Source: Nemertoderma westbladi
Taxonomy: Eukaryota; Xenacoelomorpha; Nemertodermatida; Nemertodermatidae
DNA length: 40,260 nt
Assembly: GCA_032718475.1 (NCBI GenBank)
Contig: JAUCBJ010005387.1
Span: 1 to 40,260, forward strand
Direction: 5' to 3'
The translations under genes and the position numbers were made by a program. Under the pieces are notes generated by a model that saw only the letters and a list, made by a program, of their open reading frames with translations, was not told where the DNA came from and did not search any database. The number at the start of each line of letters is the position of its first letter. Within the stretch, counting starts at the first letter, position 1. Positions 33,801-40,260 of this stretch are shown one piece after another.

Positions 33801-36800
33801 TAGAAATATTCTAGCTAGCTATTAATTGTGTAACTATGTGACCACAAAACCCAGTCTGCCAAAATCAAACTCAGTCTACTTTGCCTTGAAGTGCAGTCCA
33901 ATATGTGTAGATTGTCGGCGCTCTTAAAACTATGATGAGGCTCAAAGTACCAAAATTCTATATAGCCTTTAGCCCCACAACCTGCACCAGAGAAACCAAA
34001 CAAGAGAAAAGGGTGTCCTCCATCTCAATCCCATCCCAGTCTCCATCCCAGTCGGTAAACTCTTGCATACTATTGGATTATAGTCGGTATCGGGAGGGGC
34101 ATGTCTCTTTCTAGACGACTGGCCGTCTTGGTCACCCATTTCTTCTATAAAGCTCTGATTGACAGCTGGGCCCTGAACATCAGTGTTTAACATGACAATT
34201 TTTTCATCTGGAATATCGACGGGAAAGTTCGATAAAATATTAATCTAATTACTTTTAGTAATTAATTTTGAGATAGGGCATTCTGCCTTAAGACGGCAGT
34301 ACGGTAGGCGATCTTTCGCATGTAGCTGCGCCCACTATTTGGAATTCTCTTCCATTCGAAGTCCGCCGTGCGCCCACTACTGTTGCGAGTTTTAAATTGC
34401 ATCTGAAGCCTGTTTACGTCTTTATATAAACTTCATTATGGATAAACGTTATATGGCGATTATATTTCTATTAATCTTTAATTATTTAACGAACAATTAC
34501 TTGAATTTTCTTGCACGCTGTGTAAAGCTAATACTGTTGCCTGCTAATGCCTCAATTATATTTAATTGGTATTGGTATTGGTATTGTTTTGTTTTATTTT
34601 AGTGATGAAGTCTGTATTGTTTTGTTTTATTTTAGTGATGAAATCTGTATTGTTTTTTTTAACTAACGCATTTGGCCTTTGAATATGACGTAAAAGGCGC
34701 GGTATAAATATAAATTATTATTATTATTACTTATATTATCGGAAATACGGCTTTCGTATATATAATTAGAGATTAGTACCCTTTCTTATATAGGCTATCG
34801 TGCTGCTCGAAGGCCCCACAACGTGTTCTCTGTTCATCTGTTTAATGATGTAATATCTTACTCTAAGCTAACGTTTACTTTAAGGGTTTGGACATTGGAC
34901 CGAAGAGCATACATAACTTCACGCGAGTTATCAGCCAATCAAAACTCATCGTGTGGAACGGACCGCCTGGAGTCTTTGAGATAACCCACTTCGCACCCGG
35001 AACCAAAGCTGTAATGGACGCAGTTATAAAGGCTACCGCGAATGGTGCAACTACCATCATTGGTAAGTTTGGACGCAGTTATAAAGGCTACCGCGAATGG
35101 TGCAACTACCATCATTGGTAAGTTTGGACGCAGTTATAAAGGCTACCGCGAATGGTGCAACTACTATCATTGGTAAGTTTGGACGCAGTTATAAAGGCTA
35201 CCGCGAATGGTGCAACTACTATCATTGGTAAGTTTGGACGCAGTTATAAAGGCTACCGCGAATAGTGCAACTACTATCATTGGTAAGTTTGGACGCAGTT
35301 ATAAAGGCTACCGCGAATAGTGCAACTACCATCATTGGTAAGTTTGGACGCAGTTATAAAGGCTACCGCGAATAGTGCAACTACCATCATTGGTAAGTTT
35401 GGACGCAGTTATAAAGGCTACCGCGAATAGTGCAACTACCATCATTGGTAAGTTTGGACGCAGTTATAAAGGCTACCGCGAATGGTGCAACTACCATCAT
35501 TGGTAAGTTTGGACGCAGTTATAAAGGCTACCGCGAATGGTGCAACTACTATCATTGGTAAGTTTGGACGCAGTTATAAAGGCTACCGCGAATGGTGCAA
35601 CTACTATCATTGGTAAGTTTGGACGCAGTTATAAAGGCTACCGCGAATGGTGCAACTACTATCATTGGTAAGTTTGGACGCAGTTATAAAGGCTACCGCG
35701 AATGGTGCAACTACCATCATTAGTAAGTTTGGACGCAGTTATATAGGCTACCGCGAATGGTGCAACTACCATCATTGGTAAGTTTGGACGCAGTTATAAA
35801 GGCTACCGCGAATGGTGCAACTACCATCATTGGTAAGTTTGGACGCAGTTATAAAGGCTACCGCGAATAGTGCAACTACCATCATTGGTAAGTTTGGACG
35901 CAGTTATAAAGGCTACCGCGAATGGTGCAACTACCATCATTGGTAAATGGTAAGTTTGGACGCAGTTATAAAGGCTACCGCGAATGGTGCAACTACCATC
36001 ATTGGTAAGTTTGGACGCAGTTATAAAGGCTACCGCGAATGGTGCAACTACCATCATTGGTGAGTTTGGACGCAGTTATAAAGGCTACCGCGAATGGTGC
36101 AACTACCATCATTGGTAAGTTTGGACGCAGTTATAAAGGCTACCGCGAATGGTGCAACTACTATCATTGGTAAGTTTGGACGCAGTTATAAAGGCTACCG
36201 CGAATGGTGCAACTACTATCATTGGTAAGTTTGGACGCAGTTATAAAGGCTACCGCGAATGGTGCAACTACTATCATTGGTAAGTTTGGACGCAGTTATA
36301 AAGGCTACCGCGAATGGTGCAACTACCATCATTGGTAAGTTTGGACGCAGTTATAAAGGCTACCGCGAATGGTGCAACTACCATCATTGGTAAGTTTGGA
36401 CGCAGTTATAAAGGCTACCGCGAATGGTGCAACTACTATCATTGGTAAGTTTGGACGCAGTTATAAAGGCTACCGCGAATGGTGCAACTACCATCATTGG
36501 TAAGTTTGGACGCAGTTATAAAGGCTACCGCGAATGGTGCAACTACCATCATTGGTAAGTTTGGACGCAGTTATAAAGGCTACCGCGAATGGTGCAACTA
36601 CTATCATTGGTAAGTTTGGACGCAGTTATAAAGGCTACCGCGAATGGTGCAACTACTATCATTGGTAAGTTTGGACGCAGTTATAAAGGCTACCGCGAAT
36701 GGTGCAACTACTATCATTGGTAAGTTTGGACGCAGTTATAAAGGCTACCGCGAATGGTGCAACTACTATCATTGGTAAGTTTGGACGCAGTTATAAAGGC

Positions 36801-39135
36801 TACCGCGAATGGTGCAACTACTATCATTGGTAAGTTTGGACGCAGTTATAAAGGCTACCGCGAATGGTGCAACTACTATCATTGGTAAGTTTGGACGCAG
36901 TTATAAAGGCTACCGCGAATGGTGCAACTACTATCATTGGTAAGTTTGGACGCAGTTATAAAGGCTACCGCGAATGGTGCAACTACCATCATTAGTAAGT
37001 TTGGACGCAGTTATATAGGCTACCGCGAATGGTGCAACTACCATCATTGGTAAGTTTGGACGCAGTTATAAAGGCTACCGCGAATGGTGCAACTACCATC
37101 ATTGGTAAGTTTGGACGCAGTTATAAAGGCTACCGCGAATAGGTGCAACTACCATCATTGGTAAGTTTGGACGCAGTTATAAAGGCTACCGCGAATGGTG
37201 CAACTACCATCATTGGTAAATGGTAAGTTTGGACGCAGTTATAAAGGCTACCGCGAATGGTGCAACTACCATCATTGGTAAGTTTGGACGCAGTTATAAA
37301 GGCTACCGCGAATGGTGCAACTACCATCATTGGTGAGTTTGGACGCAGTTATAAAGGCTACCGCGAATGGTGCAACTACCATCATTGGTAAGTTTGGACG
37401 CAGTTATAAAGGCTACCGCGAATGGTGCAACTACTATCATTGGTAAGTTTGGACGCAGTTATAAAGGCTACCGCGAATGGTGCAACTACTATCATTGGTA
37501 AGTTTGGACGCAGTTATAAAGGCTACCGCGAATGGTGCAACTACTATCATTGGTAAGTTTGGACGCAGTTATAAAGGCTACCGCGAATGGTGCAACTACC
37601 ATCATTGGTAAGTTTGGACGCAGTTATAAAGGCTACCGCGAATGGTGCAACTACCATCATTGGTAAGTTTGGACGCAGTTATAAAGGCTACCGCGAATGG
37701 TGCAACTACTATCATTGGTAAGTTTGGACGCAGTTATAAAGGCTACCGCGAATGGTGCAACTACCATCATTGGTAAGTTTGGACGCAGTTATAAAGGCTA
37801 CCGCGAATGGTGCAACTACCATCATTGGTAAGTTTGGACGCAGTTATAAAGGCTACCGCGAATGGTGCAACTACTATCATTGGTAAGTTTGGACGCAGTT
37901 ATAAAGGCTACCGCGATTGGTGCAACTACTATCATTGGTAAGTTTGGACGCAGTTATAAAGGCTACCGCGAATGGTGCAACTACTATCATTGGTAAGTTT
38001 GGACGCAGTTATAAAGGCTACCGCGAATGGTGCAACTACTATCATTGGTAAGTTTGGACGCAGTTATAAAGGCTACCGCGAATGGTGCAACTACCATCAT
38101 TGGTAAGTTCGGACGCAGTTATAAAGGCTACCGCGAATGGTGCAACTAACATCATTGGTAAGTTTGGACGCAGTTATAAAGGCTACCGCGAATGGTGCAA
38201 CTAACATCATTGGTAAGTTTGGACGCAGTTATAAAGGCTACCGCGAATGGTGCCACTACTGGTATTTTCGGACGCAGTTATAAAGGCTACCGCTGATGGT
38301 GCAACTACTGGTAACGGACGCCATGCCATGAAGAGAAGACCAATTTGAAAGGGATACTGAACTTGAGAGAAACGAAACTGCGACAACTATGGCTAATCGG
38401 CAAGCCTGGATGGATCTAATTTCCACTGTCCCAGCTCGCTCGATCTAGTTGTATGCTACAAAAACAATGTGCCCCCATTAGACGCCATAGACACAATTCA
38501 ATTGATTGTATATAGTCAGTACAACGGCCGTACAGTTTGTTGTATGTGTGAGGTTTTTTGTCAGTTATTTTAATACGGTCATTTTCTGTCGTTATTTCCA
38601 TCTAGCGAGCAACCCTGGAACATAACGACAAATAAAGAATTCCTCATACCATTAATATTAGGTATCGCATCGCGTAATTTAATATAAATCGATCTGTCGA
38701 AATTCCAGGTTTCAGAGCAGCCGCACAAACTGTCAGTTACGGACAGTTTGGTTAAAACATTAAGGAGGGCCATTAATACCAGGTAATGATGTCATTGTTG
38801 AGATGCATCAGAAATAATATGAAACTTGGCTAGGTTGTCTCCCGATATTGAGGAGCGCTTTGCACTGACGCCATGCCCTTATCATAGGGGTCCTGTCCGA
38901 AGTAAGCAAACAGAACGGCAGTAAGTAGGCAGGTAAGCTCAGCTAAAGATATTACCCTCGCGTCGATATTGTTGTTTATTCCTTTCCCTTTGCAGGAGGT
39001 GGTGATACGGCGACAGTTGCGGCTAAATACCATACCGAACACTCAGTGAGTCATGTCAGTACCGGAGGCGGGGCCAGTCTGGAGTTGTTAGAAGGCAAAG
39101 AATTACCTGGGGTCGCCGCCCTTAGTGACGCTTAG
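15757..39135 (+). CDS. PGK1: Phosphoglycerate kinase, complete gene of eight exons
   Basis: Joined exons: 15757-15818, 18274-18477, 19249-19393, 21219-21442, 21705-21867, 29287-29418, 34885-35062, 38996-39135. Together they give 1248 bases, 415 residues plus TAG (human PGK1 is 417). PGK transfers phosphate from 1,3-bisphosphoglycerate to ADP, the first ATP-yielding step of glycolysis, in the cytosol. Substrate-site motifs are intact: RVDFNVPL (D23, N25), NNQRIV (R38), SHLGRPDG (H62, R65), ENLRFH (R121) and GTAHRAHSS (R169). So are the nucleotide-side motifs GGAKVADK (K214, K218), WNGPPGVFE (E342) and GGGDTAT (D373). Every junction is GT-AG and keeps the frame. Introns 1, 2 and 4 are phase 2, introns 3, 5 and 6 phase 0, intron 7 phase 1. 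No residue that would disable catalysis is missing. Oddities: introns 1, 5, 6 and 7 are 2.5-7.4 kb long and packed with transposons or minisatellites, and exon 7 ends at a 60-fold repeated splice donor. Nothing suggests a pseudogene. Confidence 0.95.
17211..17333 (+). pseudogene. Harbinger (HARBI1-like) transposase N-terminal remnant
   Basis: From 17220 the plus strand reads [20 protein letters not shown], then [17 protein letters not shown] and TAA at 17331-17333. An 'NPFE.(Y/F)(S/T)D.E...RFR(F/L)(S/D)K' stretch is the conserved N-terminal part of PIF/Harbinger and HARBI1 nucleases. The DDE catalytic core is absent and a TGA lies three codons upstream, so the piece cannot encode an active enzyme. 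Confidence 0.75.
17390..17476 (-). pseudogene. Harbinger Myb/SANT-like protein, truncated start
   Basis: An ATG on the minus strand (17476) opens a 28-codon frame beginning [20 protein letters not shown] and ending in TAA. A basic start followed by W-(N/T)-x-x-E-x-x-C-L is how the Myb/SANT-like (MADF/MSANTD-type) helper proteins of Harbinger elements begin. The rest of the domain is deleted. Head-to-head or tail-to-tail pairing with a transposase is normal for this superfamily and supports the element call. Confidence 0.6.
18274..18477 (+). CDS. PGK1: PGK exon 2 (residues 21-88 plus part of Arg89)
   Basis: The acceptor is TTGACAG at 18273. It encodes [27 protein letters not shown] and [12 protein letters not shown], covering most of the 3-phosphoglycerate site. 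The donor GTGGGT is moderate. The downstream frame continues through CG|C (Arg). Confidence 0.95.
18793..19129. mobile_element. hAT-type non-autonomous element, 337 bp, in PGK intron 2
   Basis: The ends are CAGGAATGGCATAACGAAAC and, on the other strand, CAGGGATGGCATAACGAAAC (19 of 20 identical). An exact 8-bp target duplication CACCATAA flanks it (18785-18792 and 19130-19137), diagnostic for hAT-like elements. ACGAAAC words are repeated beneath both ends. No coding. A second copy, in reverse orientation, lies in intron 5 (22449-22771). Confidence 0.9.
19249..19393 (+). CDS. PGK1: PGK exon 3 (residues 89-137)
   Basis: The acceptor is TTGTTTAG. It encodes [14 protein letters not shown], then [16 protein letters not shown] with the substrate-binding arginine R121. 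It ends AAT AAG at a weak donor, GTGCCT, in phase 0. Confidence 0.93.
19835..20814. mobile_element. hAT-type element, 980 bp, in PGK intron 3
   Basis: Exact 18-bp inverted ends TAGAGTTGAAACAGAGAC (19835-19852 and 20797-20814) with an exact 8-bp target duplication ATATATAA on both sides (19827-19834 and 20815-20822). Sub-terminal words CCAGAGACCTA.CCGGAGA recur near both ends (about 19873-19895 and 20730-20770). No transposase coding remains. It is unrelated in its ends to the CAGGRATGG element of intron 2. Confidence 0.9.
21219..21442 (+). CDS. PGK1: PGK exon 4 (residues 138-211 plus part of Gly212)
   Basis: The acceptor is TTTCAAG. It encodes [19 protein letters not shown] (R169), [13 protein letters not shown] and HPFLAILGG, the end of the N-terminal domain and the hinge. 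The weak donor GTGCGT splits a glycine codon (GG|G). Confidence 0.95.
21705..21867 (+). CDS. PGK1: PGK exon 5 (residues 212-266)
   Basis: The acceptor is TTTCCTCCACAG. It encodes [19 protein letters not shown] (K214, K218 at the nucleotide site) and [13 protein letters not shown]. It ends at ACA AAG with the non-consensus donor GTTTAA, notable because a 7.4-kb transposon-filled intron follows. Confidence 0.93.
22299..22448. repeat. Left arm of an outer inverted repeat in PGK intron 5
   Basis: A 17-base G run (22299-22315) is followed by CTGGACGCAAATCCC and then a GAATTCATATCC-like word. The same order occurs inverted at 29110-29163 (poly(C) preceded by GGGATTTACGTCCAG). Together they frame about 6.9 kb. 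The stretch also holds the ACAGTGG ... CTAACCAAAACAATAAAC motif shared with 14029-14150. Confidence 0.5.
22449..22771 (-). mobile_element. Second copy of the CAGGRATGG hAT element (reverse orientation), main part
   Basis: The reverse complement matches the interior of 18793-19129 over more than 150 bases, including GGCAGGTGAAATTCCAGGAC, the stretch around CAGTTACTATATTG, and ATGTTAACGGAAACTGGTGG. Its left end keeps ATAACGAAACGAAA but has lost CAGGGATGGC. Similarity stops at about 22771. The missing other terminus is probably the fragment at 28925-29055. Confidence 0.8.
22750..22860. repeat. 41-bp tandem duplication followed by a hairpin
   Basis: A 41-bp unit starting CCTGCCGACGTACGTTACGT is present twice in a row (about 22752-22833). 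The second copy ends GTAGTCACTCGTGTACC, which can pair with GGGTACACGAGAGGCTAC at 22839-22856. Confidence 0.8.
22933..28878. mobile_element. About 6-kb inverted-repeat element carrying a minisatellite (PGK intron 5)
   Basis: The two ends are imperfect inverted repeats in colinear blocks. (1) TTTAAAC(A/G)GGATC followed by CCCGG/CGGGA-rich sequence (22933-23015 and 28785-28878). (2) ATATGGGTCAA..CCAACCAT (about 23048-23075 and 28535-28562). (3) CGTACGGC.CAAA...AAAAAGTGGCC (about 23090-23117 and 27886-27912). (4) A TGTCCCAC..GTAACA word, five times on the left (23501, 23691, 23869, 23930, 23972) and, inverted, at least twice on the right (27627-27657, 27701-27728). The middle is the 42-bp minisatellite. 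No transposase or RT is visible, so it is non-autonomous. No target duplication was found. It lies between two pieces of a hAT copy, suggesting a nested insertion. Confidence 0.6.
24440..27300. repeat. 42-bp minisatellite, about 58 regular copies plus degenerate ends
   Basis: The regular core (about 24640-27105) has a 42-bp unit containing ACAGGAGGATCTGTGGAGGG, TGTGGGAGAC and AGGGTGAGAAGT. The left flank (24440-24640) is a diverged 42-bp relative with AGAGGTGCAA.AGGAGCAGTT. The right flank degenerates over 27105-27300. Since 42 is a multiple of 3, each stop-free frame encodes a 14-residue repeat: [14 protein letters not shown] or [14 protein letters not shown] on the plus strand, [14 protein letters not shown] on the minus strand. 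Seven-unit (294-bp) blocks are repeated exactly in order at 24875, 25169 and partly 25463. The right end of the plus GGSVEG frame turns acidic ([13 protein letters not shown], then [13 protein letters not shown] and a stop at about 27338), hinting at an old coding origin. Expression is unproven. Confidence 0.9.
28925..29055 (-). mobile_element. Terminal fragment of a CAGGRATGG hAT element
   Basis: The right edge reads CGTTTCGTTATGCCATCCCT, the exact terminal sequence of the intron 2 element, preceded by AACGAAACGAAACTAAATTG, which resembles that element's sub-terminal sequence. It fits as the missing end of the copy at 22449-22771, displaced by about 6.1 kb of inserted DNA. It could also be an independent solo end. 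Confidence 0.6.
29110..29163. repeat. Right arm of the outer inverted repeat in PGK intron 5
   Basis: GGATATTAATTCC, then GGGATTTACGTCCAG (29129-29143), then a 19-base C run (29145-29163). It is the inverted counterpart of 22299-22345, with one mismatch over the 15 bases next to the homopolymer. Confidence 0.5.
29287..29418 (+). CDS. PGK1: PGK exon 6 (residues 267-310)
   Basis: The acceptor is GAATTTTAG. It encodes [20 protein letters not shown] and [13 protein letters not shown], the nucleotide-binding part of the C-terminal domain. The junction lacks the Asp that precedes LM in vertebrate PGK, a tolerated one-residue difference. The strong donor GTGAGT is phase 0. Confidence 0.92.
29419..30559. 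other. Left part of PGK intron 6, no gene
   Basis: AT-rich intron sequence without recognisable coding. Contains a 23-base C run (30435-30457) preceded by GAACAGT, a flank resembling that of the other C runs. Confidence 0.4.
30560..31515 (-). pseudogene. LINE reverse-transcriptase pseudogene
   Basis: On the minus strand, with several frame changes and stops, the RT domain can be followed in order: LQLGFKP (about 31480), N-T-V-D-Y (motif A, about 31345-31360), [20 protein letters not shown] (about 31165-31225), [14 protein letters not shown] (motif C, about 31050-31095), a linker, then [17 protein letters not shown] and [12 protein letters not shown] (about 30685-30800). Length and motif order fit a non-LTR retrotransposon; the clade is not determined. 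It differs from the fragment at 547-1108. At least two in-frame stops and two frameshifts show it is dead. Confidence 0.85.
31516..33179. other. Middle of PGK intron 6, repeats but no gene
   Basis: A GC-rich block (31520-31660) with a CTAACTAGC / GCTAGTTAG inverted pair. An adjacent G run and C run separated by TATAA (32039-32049, 32055-32071). An AT-rich imperfect hairpin with arms AAAAGTTATCTTAT (about 32315-32328) and ATAAGATAACTTTT (about 32440-32453). A further 22-base G run (32894-32915). No coding similarity seen. Confidence 0.4.
33180..34735 (+). pseudogene. CR1-like LINE 3' end, interrupted by a DNA element
   Basis: Left of the insertion the plus strand reads [18 protein letters not shown] (about 33209-33261). 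Right of it, with one frameshift, it reads [20 protein letters not shown] and SFKLHLK (about 34327-34407). 'D.LLVVPR......YG...F...AP..WN.LP..VR......SFK..LK' is the normal C-terminus of CR1/L2-type LINE reverse transcriptases. The tail AAAGGCGCGGTATAAATA followed by TTATTATTATTA (about 34690-34728) is also typical of their 3' ends. A TATTGTTTTGTTTTATTTTA duplication lies at about 34590-34650. Dead, 5'-truncated copy. Confidence 0.75.
33263..34299. mobile_element. 1037-bp DNA element with inverted ends and TACG target duplication
   Basis: The ends CTGCCGTCTTAAGGC (33263-33277) and the complement (34285-34299) extend to about 30 bases with few mismatches (..AATRCCCTATCTC). Both sides are flanked by TACG (33259-33262 and 34300-34303). 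The element splits a LINE reading frame that resumes directly after the duplicate, so the insertion boundary is supported independently. Short minus-strand open frames inside (33815-34193) resemble nothing I recognise. The superfamily is unclear; a 4-bp duplication is known for Sola-like elements, among others. Confidence 0.75.
34885..35062 (+). CDS. PGK1: PGK exon 7 (residues 311-369 plus part of Gly370)
   Basis: The acceptor is TTACTTTAAG. It encodes [22 protein letters not shown] (E342), [12 protein letters not shown] and GATTIIG. It ends ATT G at donor GTAAGT in phase 1. The last 47 bases plus 8 intron bases are the unit of the array that follows. Using any later donor would add 55 bases per unit and bring in a TAA within two units, so normal protein requires this first donor. 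Confidence 0.95.
35016..38317 (+). repeat. 55-bp exon/intron-boundary minisatellite, about 60 units, each with a 5' splice site
   Basis: Each 55-bp unit is 47 bases of the 3' end of PGK exon 7 (GGACGCAGTTATAAAGGCTA ... CATCATTG) plus 8 bases of intron (GTAAGTTT). The first unit is exon 7 itself. From 35016 to 38221 there are 58 exact periods, once two 7-base insertions (GTAAATG, near 35944 and 37217) and one 1-base insertion (near 37141) are subtracted. The last two units (after 38221) are degenerate. Nearly all units keep a consensus donor; a few read GTGAGT. Main variants are CCATC/CTATC, AATGG/AATAG, TTGGTAAG/TTAGTAAG and ATAAAGG/ATATAGG. Confidence 0.97.
38318..38995. other. Unique right part of PGK intron 7
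   Basis: No gene. The intron ends with a strong pyrimidine tract, TTTATTCCTTTCCCTTTGCAG, before exon 8. Confidence 0.5.
38996..39135 (+). CDS. PGK1: PGK exon 8 (residues 370-415 and stop)
   Basis: Completes Gly370 and encodes [12 protein letters not shown] (D373), [18 protein letters not shown] and [10 protein letters not shown], then TAG. This is the standard PGK C-terminus. No canonical AATAAA was found in the next 500 bases. Confidence 0.95.
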
Positions 39136-39241
39136 AAGTTGGGGTTGTCGCCCTTAGTGACGCATAGTAACTATGGCGGGTTGTCGTTGTCGCCCTTGGT
39201 GATGTATAGTAACTGGGGTCGTCGTCCTTAGTGACGCGTAG
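39109..39241 (+). repeat. 27-bp repeat of the PGK coding end, four copies
   Basis: The last 27 coding bases (GGGGTCGCCGCCCTTAGTGA followed by CGCTTAG, 39109-39135) recur in the 3' region at 39141-39167, about 39184-39209 and 39215-39241, each again ending in TAG and separated by 5-16 bases. Copies 2-4 lie after the true stop. Confidence 0.85.
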
Positions 39242-39744
39242 TCAGTTGCTAAGTAACCAAGTAAACCGTTACTATGCCCTGCTGCCATGCCAGATTATTG
39301 TTCTTCTCTGGTAAATAGTTAAATAATTTCTAGATTATTTTATAGGCTTATATTTTTGTGACCAGGTTTAAATTATTGCAATTATTTAGTTAATTAACAC
39401 TTTTTACACCGTAGAAATCATTTCACTACTTAAATAGTAGATAATAATACCTTAGCTCTGTAATAATGTAATGCCGGCTTTGGGTTAAATACATTTTAAC
39501 TTCAGCTTTACCTGCGAGCGTTTGTTCACCATGTTCGTTATTCGTTAATTATATTTTAGGAAGTATTACCTAATGCGTTTTCCGTATTATCAGTGACAAA
39601 GTAACATGTAGCAATAAGGTATTATCGCTGACGAGGCATATTGATATTGAACTAAGCCAGGCATTCGGTTCGGTTCGGTTCGGTCTAAGTGGAGTACATC
39701 TACATGGGTATGACTTGCCAAAACCATGTATACAGCAGAGTACT
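39242..39744. other. Downstream of PGK, probable 3' UTR and intergenic DNA
   Basis: AT-rich with no gene. Contains a (TCGGT)n microsatellite at about 39665-39685. Confidence 0.4.
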
Positions 39745-40130
39745 AAAGGTCGAACATATAACTGTGACGAGGAATATATTTATGACTATAGGCATATAAC
39801 TGATTGGACATTTACTTGTAACTAGGCCTATAACTGAGAAGACATACTTGTAACGATGCATATAACTGAGTAGACATATACTGAATATAACTGACTAGAC
39901 ATTTACTTGTAACTAGGCCTATAACTGAGAGGCATATAACTGAGTAGACATATACTGAATATAACTGACTAGACATTTACTTGTAACTAGGCCTATAACT
40001 GAGAGGCATATAACTGAGTAGACATACTTGTAACTAGGCATATAACTGAGTAGACATTTACTGGTAAGGCATATAACTGAGTAGCCATATACTTGTAACT
40101 ATAATAGGCATATTGCTCGTCACTATTATC
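39745..40130. repeat. Irregular minisatellite of CATATAACTGAGTAGACATA units
   Basis: Short units (CATATAACTGAGTAGACATA, ACTTGTAACTAGGCCTATAA) are repeated irregularly, with a roughly 73-bp higher-order unit clear between about 39859 and 40005. It fades toward the window end. Confidence 0.8.
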
Positions 40131-40260
40131 ACGTATCTAACTATGATTGCGCTTATAATTGTAACTAGGGATATATTCTTTACTATGAAACGGCAACTGT
40201 GTAGATATCTGACATTTGGCGCATACGACTGTGAGTAGGCATATACTTATGAATATAATA

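Noticed and set aside
33815-34193. Minus-strand open frames inside the TACG element as a possible transposase
   Set aside because: About 60-75 codons, no recognised domain or catalytic motif, overlapping one another in different frames.
35016-38317. CRISPR array
   Set aside because: The units are contiguous, without unique spacers, match a PGK exon end, and the DNA is animal nuclear. The same applies to the 39-, 42- and 49-bp arrays.
35063-38317. A 16-base micro-intron inside each 55-bp unit (GTAAG...CGCAG), which would make the array a run of tiny exons
   Set aside because: Far too short for spliceosomal splicing, with no pyrimidine tract or branch point. The AG is simply the Ala/Val codons of exon 7.
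15757-39135. PGK as a processed or decayed pseudogene because of its repeat-filled structure
   Set aside because: All eight exons keep frame and conserved residues, introns are GT-AG, and total length is normal; there is no sign of relaxed coding.

Overview
This is animal (metazoan) nuclear DNA, probably from an invertebrate. The main gene is split by seven GT-AG introns. Two intronless neighbours encode proteins of animal type. The rest is AT-rich, full of transposon remnants, long poly(C)/poly(G) tracts and very large minisatellites. The words TAGGCCTA and TACTGTA are frequent, but I cannot name a phylum from the sequence.

Layout. 1-5.4 kb: intergenic DNA with LINE and BEL/Pao-like fragments and a 260-bp MITE with TA target duplication. 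5.4-9.15 kb: about 75 copies of a 49-bp minisatellite. 9.15-10.5 kb: gene-free, with a diverged duplication. 10.5-11.9 kb: about 35 copies of a 39-bp minisatellite that runs into the 3' end of a minus-strand TRMT10A-like tRNA methyltransferase (11623-12768). 13362-13805: minus-strand OARD1/TARG1 ADP-ribose glycohydrolase. 15757-39135: a complete plus-strand phosphoglycerate kinase gene of eight exons (415 codons). All its substrate-binding motifs are present and every splice junction keeps the frame.

The PGK introns carry a stack of mobile elements. Intron 1 holds a PIF/Harbinger deletion derivative with remnants of both of its proteins. Introns 2 and 3 each hold an unrelated hAT-type element with an exact 8-bp target duplication. 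Intron 5 holds three concentric inverted repeats, the inner one framing about 6 kb with a 42-bp minisatellite. Intron 6 holds a LINE reverse-transcriptase pseudogene and a 1037-bp element inserted with a 4-bp duplication into another LINE.

The most striking structure is in intron 7. The last 47 bases of exon 7 plus the first 8 of the intron, including the GTAAGT donor, are repeated about 60 times in tandem, so roughly 60 near-identical 5' splice sites follow the true one. The end of the last PGK exon, stop codon included, is also repeated about four times, and the TRMT10A tail is made of repeat units. Array growth at the ends of exons is a recurring theme here.

The three proteins belong to separate pathways (glycolysis, tRNA modification, ADP-ribose removal). 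Nothing suggests they work together beyond being neighbours.
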